Under the pieces are notes generated by a model. It worked only from the letters and a program-made list of their open reading frames with translations. It ran no database searches and was not told the DNA's origin. From Boletus sp. NGJ (lineage: Eukaryota > Basidiomycota > Agaricomycetes > Boletales > Boletaceae), in contig JAGTXK010000156.1 in assembly GCA_019096195.1 (NCBI GenBank), positions 1 through 64,000 on the forward strand: a DNA stretch of 64,000 nt. Direction: 5' to 3'. A program made the translations under genes and the position numbers. The number at the start of each line of letters is the position of its first letter. Positions within the stretch are counted from its first letter, which is position 1. This document shows, in pieces, positions 53,434 to 64,000 of this stretch.

Positions 53434-56300
53434 GTGTACCTAAAGTCTCTGAGAAGGCTAGAGCAGCTCTCAAGCATAGGCAAGTCTCCACAAACGCAAC
53501 CCAGATCATCCAGCACCCAATCTAGTAGCAATAATGGCTACCAAACTGGTCCAGGCAATCCTAAGTTCAAATGGACCAAGGCTACATATGATCCTTCTAT
53601 TACCAACATCAACTCGATGGATGAGCCTACTATGGTCACAGAAGATACTATCTCAGATATAGACTCCATTGAGATTGTACAGAATGGTCCCTGAGACTCA
53701 AGAAGGGGAACTTGGTTAGTAGATTCCACATCATCAATGATACGTGAACTGTATTAACCAATTATGCTACAGTCTTAAAAAATTAGTATGTTTTTTATGT
53801 AATAAGAAATATATAACAATCTTTATTTATTTATATAAAGTATAGTACTTACCACAAGGATGACATAGTAGAAATGATGAAATACTGGGCATCCCCCATC
53901 TATGCATTCTTTGATTCCATTCCTCAGATCGTGGAGTATGGAGGCCATGTTGCACACAAATTTAAATGCAGCAGGCATGAGTGTCAAGTAGCACCAGTCT
54001 GTTGCTTCTTGGATACTAAAGATGTTCATTTAACAGGCAATATATGCAAATATATACACATGTGCTAGGGCATGGAGATTCTGGAGGTAGCCAATAAGAG
54101 CAAGTTAGCAGAGACTGCACACTTGAAGGTCATTAGGACTTAGCAGTGTATGGGAACAATCACCATGGTGTTCAAGCAGCTAGGCAAGGGAAAAGTCAGT
54201 TACTTGCATTGACAACTTACATGCACTGAGATGAGAGTAGAGTTTGTTCACTGGATTATCAAGTCACTACGACCATATGAAATTATTAGAAATCATGGAT
54301 TCCTATGCTTGATGAAATCAGAATGTTCAGAATACTATCTGCCTTCACCAGTGACAATCTTTGGTTAATATTTGCACACACCTGAAACTGTATTGCAAGA
54401 ATACTACAAGACTATAAAGGGTGTCTCAGCTTTACAACAGATGGTTGGACCCCACCTAATCAATGTGCCTTCATTGCATTTGTGATACATCTTGTATGCC
54501 ACTAAGCATTCCATTGGACATTATTGAGATTCTGAGGTCACACACAGCTAAGGAGCTTGTGATAACATTCACATGTGTGCTAAAGGAATTCCACATATAG
54601 GACAAGCTCTGTGTATTCCATAACAAGTTGGTTACCTTTTGAATAAGATATCCTTGCAGATATTGAGCATTATCTGTGACAATGCATCAAACAATAATGT
54701 GATGATCAATGAGTTATTTGTTACTGTGGATACATTTGGTGGCTTATCTAGTTACACCCATTGCTTTCTGCACATTGTCAATTTAGTGGCAAAATTCCTC
54801 ATCCATCTGTTTGATTCAAAGCCAAAGACATGAAGTGCAGAGGAAAGAGAGAAACATGAGCAGACATATCTTGAGGCTGCTGGTTGTCACATGCTTACTT
54901 CATCATATTGTTGCAGTAGCCTTGTCAGATCCTCAAGGATGCTATATTATATTTCTTCTGCTCAACACCCAACCTTGCAGCTGTAATCCCAGCCATGGAC
55001 CATATTGATACTGTTACACCGGGTAACAATGTGACACGTTCCCGTATAATCAACCCTGTTTGATTATAGGACTAGCAGGACTTGAGGGGAAAATACCTCC
55101 AGAGGCCCAAAGATTCCTCTGACTGGGGACCACTGCTAGCTTTACATAGAGTCCTGTCGTTACCTCTACAACCAATGGCAGAGTCTTGGATTTACCAACA
55201 GTGGCACAATCCTCCGAGAAGGAAGGGCAGACTGGATGCGGAGGCCAGAGACTGGTTCTGTGGGCTTACATGGCTTAGTACCGGTGGCAGAGTCCTGGGC
55301 TTACGGGGTCAGTGGCGGAGTCCTGACCAATACGGGTCGACCTCTGTCGACGAAGGGCAGTGGTGGAGTCCTGACCTTGCACGGACCAACCTCTGTTGGT
55401 CGTTGGAGTTGCCGAAGCTTTAGGAGCATGTAATGGCAATGAAGCTGCACGAGGGCGATCACCTCCAGAGCAAGAGCGAGGCTTCTGAGGTGAAGTGGAA
55501 CTGGTAGCGGGAGAAGCTGGTAGATTACACGGGAAGGAGTGTAGATCTAGGTTAAGGTGACATGAAGGGCCCGCATCCCTATTCATAGGCCTTGCCCATC
55601 TAGGGCAGGCTTCGTGACGAATATAGTAATCATAAGTCTCAGACAAAAGATTACTATAAGAGGATCAAGGCATCAGTCAAAATGGAGGGAGTAGGAACAC
55701 TGGGCTGTGTACAAGAGAGCACAGCCGGGGAGGCAATGTCTATGATCAGATCAAGAAGGAGAAAGGCATATGTCAAATGGAATAGGAAAGGCAGTGTCCA
55801 GACCAAATGGGTAGCTTCCTGGAAAGGGAGTTACAAGTAACTTCCTAGAAGGAAGGTTCTGAATGGGGCGATGCCTGAGTCGGTGTTGTGGGAGAATCCC
55901 TGGTCAGAGTCGAAGAATAGATTGTCCCACAGTTCTACAGGAGGTGAGGGAAGGGGAAAAGATGTACCCCCTTCGGTAACCGTAACAGATACCATGTTCA
56001 TAAAACATGTGGGTGACTGGAAACTCACCATAGCAATCTGCTCAGCTATTCAATTGGCCAAAAAGACATTGAACTGGTACTACTTATTCACAAACAGGTC
56101 TGAGATTTATAGGATTGCCATGGGTGAGTTATAATTTATATCTACATCAAGCCATTTTCATAAATCACACAGTACTGCATCTGTGCCATAAACTGGCATA
56201 CTGTATTTCAAGCATGCTGGTTGAAAGCCAGATTAGATTAGTATCTAGCTGAACAGCTTATGTTGGAAGAATTCCAGCTTATTTTGTTGGTGATACAGCC
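53434..56300 (+). pseudogene. hAT transposase with BED zinc finger
   Basis: It would bind the element ends and catalyse cut-and-paste transposition by an RNase H-like fold. An N-terminal low-complexity segment precedes KFKWTKATYDPSITNI. A BED-type finger follows (YWASPIYAFFDSIPQI, then HKFKCSRHEC, then H, about 53880-53975). Catalytic-domain blocks are FTTDGWTPPNQCAFIAF (about 54431-54481), ILSIICDNASNN (about 54660-54697, bearing the CDNASNN motif) and CFLHIVNLVAKFLI (about 54762-54805). After the LTR come LAKKTLNWYYLFTNRSEIYR (about 56056-56115) and a YFKHAG block near 56210. Numerous stops and frame changes show a relic. Spacing and motif order match basidiomycete hAT proteins. Confidence 0.78.
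55012..55987 (-). repeat. Solo LTR of family A Ty3, inverted, TSD GATAC
   Basis: Retroelement fossil. A 976-bp LTR matching the family A LTRs in reverse orientation, with GATAC on both sides (55007-55011 and 55988-55992). No internal sequence remains, so it arose by LTR-LTR recombination after a complete insertion into the hAT element. Confidence 0.95.
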
Positions 56301-56761
56301 GTTCATAGTAGTTAATATTTTTCTACATTTTTCCTTATTTGGTATGCTCAGACAGTACACCACGCATTTGCCTTGTGTACATGCTTTCCTCCAGTCCATT
56401 ACATTTAACTGGAGGTAAGCACTACATTCATTTCTACAATACAACATTTACTTACTGTACCTGTAGCTCATCAGCTCACTTGTTAGGTCCAACTCAGCAC
56501 ACGCTAACAGGTTATGAGCCCTGCCTAGTGCAGAGGACCAAGAGACCAACAAAGTAATCATTGCTACTAGACTCCCCCAACTGTCATCAATCATTTTTAA
56601 ACACATTCCTCTCATCCTGTGCTTATCTGGTTTCACCCAACTCACACAAGATGTCATGCACACCATCTCATGGCTGAAACCCACCACCCACATTACCCAC
56701 TAGCACTATTGGTATCCTAGGCCTGGCAACATTTCCCTCAGACTCAGAGGACTTTGCTAGC
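56301..56761. other. Boundary region between hAT and Copia, no gene recognised
   Basis: It probably contains the hAT right end and the Copia 5' LTR, but I could not pair either with a partner repeat. A TTGGTATCCTAGGC word near 56708 resembles an initiator-tRNA primer-binding site (TGGTATC), which would place the end of the Copia 5' LTR just before it. Confidence 0.4.
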
Positions 56762-57665
56762 ATGACCGTACCAACTAGCGCAAGTGCAACTACAACAGGG
56801 CGAAACCATCACTATGGAACCACATGTGCACCACACAACCTAGCATTACCCAGTGGTGACCAGATGCAATCACATGAACCATCACCTGTACAACTCTGGC
56901 ACACATCACTAGGCATCATGGATGAGGTGACAGATGACAAAGAGGAAAATATCCATTTTACCTTAAAGAAGTCCATCAATCCATTCAAATTCACTCATCT
57001 ATTCCACATCAAGCCAAAACTAAACTTGACCAATTATACCATATGGACCAATGCTATACTACATGCACTCCAGACCATCTCCCTCCATATCTACCTAGAT
57101 CCTGACTTTACCATGCCAATAAGCAATATAAAGGAAACCAAACACCACAATATATGCTGATGGAAAGCAGACTTATTTGTATGTTCAGTATTAACTGCAG
57201 TGATGACAAAGGAGAGACAACATGAAATTGACCACCTACCAACAGCAGTGGAAATATGGGTGAAAGCCCATCGCCTATATATGGGCTCGACAGCAACAGA
57301 CTGGACATTAACCATAACAGTGCTCATGACCCACTACAACAATGGCAAGGATGCAATGGTGCACATCATGAAGATGAAAACCTACCATTGTGACCTGCTA
57401 TTCATGCAATATGACATTGATAATGAACTATTCACATGCTTTTTGTGTATATTCATGCCATCAAGCAGGAATTACATTTTCGCAGCCCTACCTGAGCACT
57501 ACACATCAGCTGAAGTTGAACTGCACATCTGAGATGAATATGGAGTGTGCATGTCACAAGACACTAACACCAGCTTACAAGCAGTGCAGCCCAAAAGGAA
57601 ACTGTGCCCACCTATACCTGGCCAACTGTATTATGATAATTGCAAGATCCTAGGTCATTAGACCA
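56762..57665 (+). pseudogene. Gag region, Ty1/Copia
   Basis: Retroelement fossil. The KLNLTNYTIWTNAILHAL block (about 57018-57072) is the gag N-terminal (UBN2-type) motif. Near 57625-57680 a YYDNCKILGH..KDCYSPGG stretch looks like a zinc knuckle. Broken. Confidence 0.75.
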
Positions 57666-57691
57666 AAGACTGCTACTCACCTGGTGGCACA

Positions 57692-59140
57692 ATGTATGGA
57701 AAACCATGTGAATCTAAGTCAAAGCAGGAGGAAGGGATGAGAGACAACAAGTCAAAGAACAAGTCCAAAGGCAAAGGCAAAGCTAAGCCCAGACAGGTGA
57801 ACCAAGCCATTGCCAAGGACAGCAAATACAAATCAGAACAAAAACAATCTGATAGTGATATATCAGCTTACCTCGCTGTGTCCAACATATCTTATTCCTG
57901 CTTCGGCTGGATATTAGACAGTGGATCCACCAACCACATCTGTACCAAATGCTCAGCATTCATCACATTCACACTGACAAATAGCATCATCAAGGGCATT
58001 GTCAAGAATGGCCCAATGCTACAAGTACTTGGCATTGGCACTGTGCTAATTACAGTATCGGTGAAAGGCAGAGCAGACTGTATGATAAAACTACTCAACA
58101 TCAGCTACTGCCCCAATGCACAAGATAATCTAATGTTGGAAAGTTGAATGGACTGATGTGATATGGAGATCACAAAGCAGAATGGTCGACTTGCAATTAA
58201 AAATCCAAAAGGTAAGACCATTATAGAAGGCCACCTTAGAGGAAACCTGTTGAAATTGATAGTATCATCGCACCACCAACTGCTCACTATGATGCAGTAT
58301 TCTCTGCTCACACACCACCAAATGTCGATTTATAGCATGCCCATATGGGCCATATTAGTCTAAAGAGTCTACAGTATCTTGAACGCCACCAACTCATCAC
58401 CAGATTTGACCTATGTGGAAGTGGCAAACTTGCGCCATGTGATGGATGTGCCAAGGGTAAACACCACCAGGCACCATTCCCACTCACTGCCACTAATCAT
58501 GCTAAATCCACCCTTGAATGACTCCATATGAATTTACAAGGCCCATTTAATACGTCAATCTAGGAATACTGATACACACTCGGTGTCATTGACAACTATA
58601 GCCGGAAGGGATGGAAGGAGTACCTTAAGCATAAAAACAAGAACCCTGCCCTTCTCAAGACTCTCATCCAACGCCTTGAGACATCGACCGACCAACACGT
58701 CAAATATATTCAATCAGACCATGGCGGTGAATTTATTGACTCCCAACTACAATCCTACCTACGGGAAAAAGGCATCACACACGAAACAACTGTGCCACAT
58801 ACACCACAACAAAATGGCATGGCTGAATGCTTTAACCAGACCACTCATGAGAGTGCCCTTGCTATGCTCGAGGATGCCACACTCTCTCATGGCTTTTGGC
58901 CAGAAGCGCATAACTATGCCAACTACATGCGCAATCACAGCCCTACAAAGGCCCTTGACCGTTCAACTCCCAATGAGACCTTCTATGGCAAGAAGCCCAG
59001 TGTTGCCATGCTCCACATTTTTGGCTTCTGCTGTCATGTTCATGTCCCACCTGACCAACACCGCAAACTGGATGCGCACTCCCTCAATGGCACCTTCTGT
59101 GGTTTTGAGTGCCAATCTAAGGCATACAAGGTCTAGGTCC
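57692..59140 (+). pseudogene. Protease and integrase region, Ty1/Copia
   Basis: Retroelement fossil. The WILDSGSTNHIC motif (about 57907-57942) is the aspartic protease active-site region. The GAG-pre-integrase motif reads CDGCAKGKHH-like (about 58438-58470). The integrase core shows VIDNYSRKGW (about 58585-58615), QSDHGGEFID (about 58712-58741) and TPQQNGMAECFNQT (about 58801-58842). Broken. Confidence 0.85.
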
Positions 59141-59639
59141 CTGCTAAACACAAATTTGTTGCTTCACATGATGTTATTGTCTATGAGAAGATCATTATAT
59201 CTGATGACAATGACCCTTTGCCACCCACTGCTCCCTCGCAGGGGGTGCTACCAGATACTGCCAATCCGACCAGTGACATTGATGTCATTCTGCCAACACC
59301 CATCATTCCTACCTCTCTTGTGCCTCCTATGTCACCACTACCACCTACCCCACTCTCTCTCATGTCTCCCCCTCTTTCAGAGCCAGCACCAGCACCTCAT
59401 CAACTTTGCCAATCAGAATGTGTCACACATCCATCCTGGAAAAAGGAGACTGCAGATAAATAAAAAGAGAAGAAAGAGAAAGAGAAAATGGACTGTAAAG
59501 CACAGTGAGACACGCATAAAGCACAGCCACCAGATCCACCACCCATTGAAGAACCGGAATTGCTGGAATCAACGGAAATTGGTAATGTTGCAAAACTAGC
59601 ATATATCACAGCACATGGTGGAGATATTCCAAATAGCTT

Positions 59640-61190
59640 CAAATAGGCGATATCAGAAGAAAATACAGACCAATGGTGGAAAGCAATGTAGAAAGAGATG
59701 GATATGTTACAGAAAAGAGGTACATGGAAACTTGTCAATAGACTGAAAGATCACAAGGTCATAGGCTGTCACTGGGTCTATGTTATGAAGTATGGACAAA
59801 ATGGTGACATATTACACTACAAAGCTAGACTTGTCGCATAAGGGTACTCACAGATTCCCAGCCTTGACAACAGTGATCCATTCTTGCCAACAGTCCAACT
59901 CAACTTACTCTGAGCTGATTCTACACTATGCAGCAGCCCATGAATGGTACTGTGGTCAAGACGATGTGACAGGCACATTCCTACATAGCCAAATTGACCA
60001 TGAAATCTATATGTGCCAATCTGATGGTTTCAATGATGGCAGCGGACAAGTAGTGATTCTCCTACTCAGTCTATACAGGATCAAACAAGGTTCACACCTA
60101 TGGAATAAACACATGAACCAGCACCTGACGACGAATGACTTTATTTGTCTACTCCCTGACTACACTGTCTACATGCATCAAACCAAAACTGGCAGGTCAA
60201 TTACCACTATTCACATCAACAATGCTCTCACTGTTGCCAACACAAAATGCATGCTTGCTGAAACACGTGCACTACTCCATAGGCTATTCAAGATGAAAGA
60301 GAAAGACCCAGACTGGCTAATGAACTTTCAACTAATCGACAACCACAAACACCACACCATCACCATCTCACAGACCAAACATATTGATGTACTACTCAAA
60401 CGACATTGAATGGAGTCGTGCACACCAGTATCTATGCCTATGGAAGCCAGCTTGGTATTAACAAAGAAAGACTGCCCCTGTATAGATGATGAAAAGGCCG
60501 AAATGGCCCAGTTCCCATATAGGGAAGTGCTTGGCACTGTCACCTGGCTTGCCATTGTATCCCACCCTGACCTTGCATTTGCCACCAGTTACCTTGGACA
60601 ATATAGTGCCAATCCTGGAAAACCCCACTGGAAGGCCTTACTCCATGTTCTATGATATTTACAGGACATGCGCAAACTCATGCTCACACTTGGACATGTC
60701 AGTAATGCTGACCCTGACATCCTAACTGGCTACACTGATGCAAATTGGGTGCGCAACATCAAAGACTACCACTCAACCTCTGGCTACACATTCAAACTTG
60801 GAGATACCATCATTTCGTGGAACAGCAAAAAGCAGGCCACAGTCGCGACTTCATTAACAGAAGCTGAGTACGTCACTGTGTTGCATGGTGTGAAGCAGGC
60901 CATGTGGCTGTGTCAATTCCTTGTCCACACAGGCATGGTCAGAGAACTGTCACCGCCTACCATACTCCATGTTGACAATACTGGTGCCATATTGCTTACC
61001 AAGGAACCACACTTCCATTCCCACACGTGACACATACCTATACAATACCATTTCATATGTGAATTAGTTAAGGACAATACCCTTACCATAAAGTATATAC
61101 CAACCAGTGATATACTTGCTGACGGATTCACCCAGCCACTTGCTCGTCCCAGACACTTAATCTTTATTGATAGACTCTACCTATGCTCGG
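59640..61190 (+). pseudogene. Reverse transcriptase and RNase H region, Ty1/Copia
   Basis: Retroelement fossil. RT blocks include GCHWVYVMKYGQNGDILHYKARL (split here as GCHWVYVMKY and HYKARL, about 59766-59830), DDVTGTFLHSQIDHEIYM (about 59960-60015) and LYRIKQGSHLW (about 60071-60105). RNase H shows GYTDANW (about 60727-60750), ATSLTEAEYV (about 60845-60877) and PTSDILADGFTQPLARPRH (about 61100-61157). Broken. Confidence 0.88.
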
Positions 61191-61213
61191 ACTGAGGGGG
61201 TGTGTTGGAGATA

Positions 61214-62813
61214 CAGTGGCTCAAAAAAGTGTCCCAATGTTTGACTATTTTGCAAAGACTTGACATTTGCAAAAGAACCAAAAGGTATTAGCCCTAACCC
61301 TTGCTGGGCCATTGATAGCCCTAATCCTTGCCCTGAAGATGAGCCCTTAGTCATGTGAGTTGGTTGTCATGGTACTGAGTTATAGCCATATTAAAAGGAT
61401 ATGTCATTGGGACACTTATTTGACCCTGATATTATCAACTATCATTTAGTAAATAACATAAGGTTCTGATGGATGCTGTGCTTCAACCCTGTCTGATTAT
61501 GTCACTTACATAACTCCAAATGGTATAAAGAGCAGAGATACCATTCAGCCAACCCTACTTCATTATGAAATCCACTCCCTCCTCTGCTAGAGCCAATATT
61601 CTTTTTCTCTCTGAATCTGGCCTTTCTACTAGGCAAATATCATTCCAAACTGGTCTGGGGAAGTCTACTGTGGCCGGGGTTATCAAGGAGATCCACCCAG
61701 GCAAGGAAAACATCAAATTAGGATGTCCTTCTAAACTTTCTCCTACTGATAAAAGGAGAATTGTCTCTGGTATTACCTCTGGCAAAGTTGAAAATGCTGT
61801 CCAGGCTACCCATCTCATCAATTCTGCTCTCTCTTCTCCTGTCTCTGCTCAAACTGTTAGGAATGTTCTCAAGTCTGCATCTCTCAAGGCTGTAGTCAAG
61901 AAAAAGAAGCCACTCTTGTCTGTGAAGCATAGGCAACATAGGCTAGCCTTTGCTCTCAAGCACCAACATTGGACTGTAGAGGACTGGACTAGGGTTATAT
62001 GGTCAGATGAAACCAAGATCAACAGGATTGGGTCAGATGGAAGGAAGTATGTATGGAAATTGGCAGGAAAGTCTTTGCAAGACAAGGAAGTTTAGAGAAC
62101 AGTAAAGTTTGGAGGAGGTTCCTTGATGGTTTGGGGATGCATGAGTTGGAGTGGAGTGGGGATTCTTGCAGAGGTTGAAGGGAGGATGAATGCTGAGCAG
62201 TATGTCTCCATTTTGGAGGATAATCTGCTTCCTTCCATGGAAAATTCTGGAATTCCTGAAGAGAGCATTATCTTTCAACAAGATAATGACCCCAAGCACA
62301 CCTCTAAAAGAGCCAAGGAGTGGCTGGAATCTCAAGGGATCAAGCTTCTTGACTGGCCAGCACAATCTCCAGACCTTAATCCCATTGAACATCTCTGGCA
62401 AATCCTCAAAAAAAAACTCAATAGCTATACAACACCACCAAAAGGAGTATAGGAGCTTTGGGAGAGAATTGAAGTGGAGTGGGGGAAGATAGAGGTTGAG
62501 GAGTGTCAAGGATTGATAGAGAGTATGCCTAGAAGACTAGAGGCAGTGATAAAAGCAAAGGGAGGGCATACAAAGTACTAAATTGAAGAATAGAAATGTT
62601 GCTCAAAAAAGTGTCCCAATGACATGTCACTTTAAGATGGCTATAGCTCGGTGCCATGACAACCAAATCACATGGCTAAGGGCCCATCTTCAGGGCAAGG
62701 ATTAGGGCTATCAATGGCCCAGCAAGGGTTAGGGCTACATACCTTTTGGTTCTTTTGCAAATGTCAAGTCTTTGCAAAATAGCCAAACATTGGGACACTT
62801 TTTTGAGCCACTG
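61214..62813 (+). mobile_element. Tc1/mariner transposon copy 2
   Basis: A DNA transposon of 1600 bp with TA on each side (61212-61213 and 62814-62815). TIRs begin CAGTGGCTCAAAAAAGTGTC and extend roughly 200 bp (about 61214-61410 paired with about 62603-62813). They share the first dozen bases with copy 1 but differ inward, so the two are related subfamilies. It is inserted in the Copia 3' LTR. The TIRs carry GCCCTAACCCTTGC words resembling the telomere-like words of copy 1. Confidence 0.94.
61565..62581 (+). pseudogene. Tc1-family DDE transposase (copy 2)
   Basis: Same architecture and length (338 codons to the final stop) as the transposase at 27949-28965. It has the HTH region LSTRQISFQTGLGKSTV, a WSDETKINRIGSDG block with the first Asp, FQQDNDPKHTS with the second, and SPDLNPIEHLW with the Glu. 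Two in-frame TAG stops lie at 62093-62095 and 62450-62452. At the first, copy 1 has Gln (EVQ), so CAG to TAG is likely. Both stops fit C-to-T change and suggest cytosine deamination. The first stop precedes the second catalytic Asp, so this copy is not autonomous. Confidence 0.93.
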
Positions 62814-62815
62814 TA

Positions 62816-63120
62816 CTATAGATATATACTATAGATACACTTTCAATACTATGACACTATGAACACTATGAACACTATGAGTTATTTATGAAACTACTAT
62901 GGTGAAATCCTATATTTACTGATGATGTACAATATTGATGCAGTATATCAATGTTGAAATGAAAAAAAAAAATTCAGGCACCAGAAGCTGACTTGTCAGA
63001 ATGAAGCACTGCTTCAAGTAATCACACAGACATTTGTCATTAAGCTTGCTCAGAGGTCAAGAAGCATGATGGTACTTGAGTGAAAAAAAGAATCACATAC
63101 ATTGCATTGCACATGACAAC
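62816..63120. other. Copia 3' LTR remainder and AT-rich flank
   Basis: Short ACACTATGA tandem units occur at about 62850-62885. The start is the continuation of the Copia 3' LTR; its end was not located. No gene recognised. Confidence 0.4.
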
Positions 63121-63431
63121 TGAAACGAATTGAATATTTTCTCCCTTATTTACGTAGTTAGCTAACGCTCGGACAACCCCACGAACGCCTTACATAGTTA
63201 CCATTACACCTGGACCTTACGTCCAGACTCTACGTCATACATTAGTCAGCCTACGTCATAGAGAACATTCTAGTAGGTTCTACAACCAGCCCTAAGCTGG
63301 TCCATGCTCGATGCAATAGGGTATATAAGGTAGCATACAAACGCCTGTATTCCCTAATCTTGGAATTCCTCTTCTCTCTCTCGGACTATGCCCTTCGCGT
63401 CCCTTGAGATATTGAGGTTTGTTTCCTTTCA
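63121..63431 (+). repeat. 5' LTR, family B copy 2
   Basis: A 311-bp LTR aligned with 32220-32568. The sequence just upstream (ACAAC, 63116-63120) would be its target duplication if the other end is found outside the window. Confidence 0.88.
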
Positions 63432-64000
63432 AATTCCAAGATTATCCCTCATCCCCGGGCTCTTCGCCTCCGGACGCTTCCTCCTTTCTACCTTGCTATT
63501 TTGCCTAGTTGGTGCAAACTTATTGCCCGCTAGTACCACTCCCGTCTCCGACTCAACACTCCCTGCATCCGACCCTCAGAGGAACCGAGAGGTTCTCATT
63601 AGCGATAGACATAATACCGGACCTATACGGTGGTTGTCAGCGCGAGATCCCCCTCAACTGCAGGGAAAGAACAAGGAGTTAGGGTCACCCTTACTTCCCC
63701 CCTTCACTTCCAAACGCGTGGGCTCGTCGCCGCCGTTTACCCCACACCAGACCTCAGGTTTAGAGGGACCCACCTGTACACGTGACGTACACGAGTAAAG
63801 CACTCGGCAAACGCTTGCACATACGCTCGTCTGGCGTTATAAATACGGATAACGTTGCTACCGGGCATAGTACACTAGCCCCACTTCTTGGGTGGTTGTC
63901 GACCCAAGCGTACGTTGGTACTACGATAGTGTATCCAGGTTCACGTGATCACCTGTGACGTCACATAGACACGATAACCCGATTTACCTCGACTTTCGGG
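63121..64000 (+). mobile_element. Ty3/Gypsy family B, copy 2 (5' LTR and leader; runs off window)
   Basis: Retroelement fossil. The 5' LTR 63121-63431 (TGAAAC...CTTTCA, TATATAAG box near 63323) and the leader 63432-64000 align with 32220-33170 of copy 1. The LTR is about 40 bp shorter than in copy 1 and more diverged from it than the two copy 1 LTRs are from each other, so it is a separate older insertion or a subfamily. No Gag is reached. Whether it is whole cannot be judged. Confidence 0.88.

Larger units (their letters stand above)
53115..56300 (+). mobile_element. hAT DNA transposon, decayed, split by a solo LTR
   Basis: A probable 5' terminus TAGAGTTGTTCATGGGTATG begins near 53115, followed by subterminal GGGGTAGGGGTA repeats with an inverted CCTACCCCTACC (about 53170-53216), both typical of hAT ends. 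Transposase blocks follow to about 56300. A solo LTR (55012-55987) interrupts it. No clear right terminal repeat was identified. It is old, with many stops. Confidence 0.75.
56700..61213 (+). mobile_element. Ty1/Copia retrotransposon
   Basis: Retroelement fossil. The order Gag - protease - integrase - RT - RNase H is that of Copia elements. A purine tract (GAGGGGGTG) lies at 61194-61202 and the 3' LTR starts at 61203 (TGTTGGAG), cut after 11 bases by a Tc1 insertion. The LTR remainder resumes after 62813. It is broken in many places and clearly older than the Tc1 element it carries. Confidence 0.9.

Noticed and set aside
63388-63798. 136-codon open stretch at the window end as a secreted protein
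   Set aside because: It straddles the LTR and untranslated leader of family B; the related leader at 32548-32766 is not open over the same length.

Overview
The window looks like a transposon-saturated stretch of a filamentous fungal genome, most likely a basidiomycete (Agaricomycetes). Pointers are chromodomain-bearing Ty3 retrotransposons, a tyrosine-recombinase (DIRS-type) retroelement, a Helitron with Rep and Pif1-like helicase, long-TIR Tc1 elements, a hAT element, and host genes with introns of about 46-53 nt that have GT..AG ends and CTAAC/CTGAC-like branch sites. The species cannot be named from sequence alone.

Layout. 1-2934: 3' end of a Ty3 chromovirus (family A) with its LTR. 2935-5660 and 11900-13900: the two halves of a DIRS-type element, separated by a Ty3 chromovirus (family D, 5661-11899). 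13990-14605: broken casein-kinase-1-like fragment. 15560-39758: a many-layered nest. An old Ty3 element (family C) holds a Helitron (about 17179-31351), which itself holds a family A Ty3 element (18431-26812, target duplication GCCAG) and a Tc1 element (27586-29194). Further right, family C also holds a family B Ty3 element (32220-39366, target duplication GGATG) and then a 309-bp palindromic foldback element. 39759-42600: AT-rich DNA with a large diverged inverted repeat.

42600-52200 is the only host-gene island. It has a GDPD/PLC-like phosphodiesterase gene, an unrecognised multi-exon gene with a related upstream module, a broken opine-dehydrogenase-like Rossmann fragment, and two small spliced genes (203 and 86 residues). 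An internally deleted bacterial IS3-family insertion sequence (about 45043-45874) sits between the first two genes. This is the most unexpected object in the window.

53115-56300: a decayed hAT element split by an inverted solo LTR of family A (55012-55987, target duplication GATAC). 56700-61213: a Ty1/Copia element whose 3' LTR was hit by a second Tc1 element (61214-62813). 63121-64000: the 5' LTR and leader of another family B element running off the window.

Functionally the window is an insertion history rather than an operon or pathway. Only the 42.6-52.2 kb island is likely to hold expressed host genes. Its members share TATA-type promoters and partly duplicated upstream sequence, which suggests local duplication or co-regulation.
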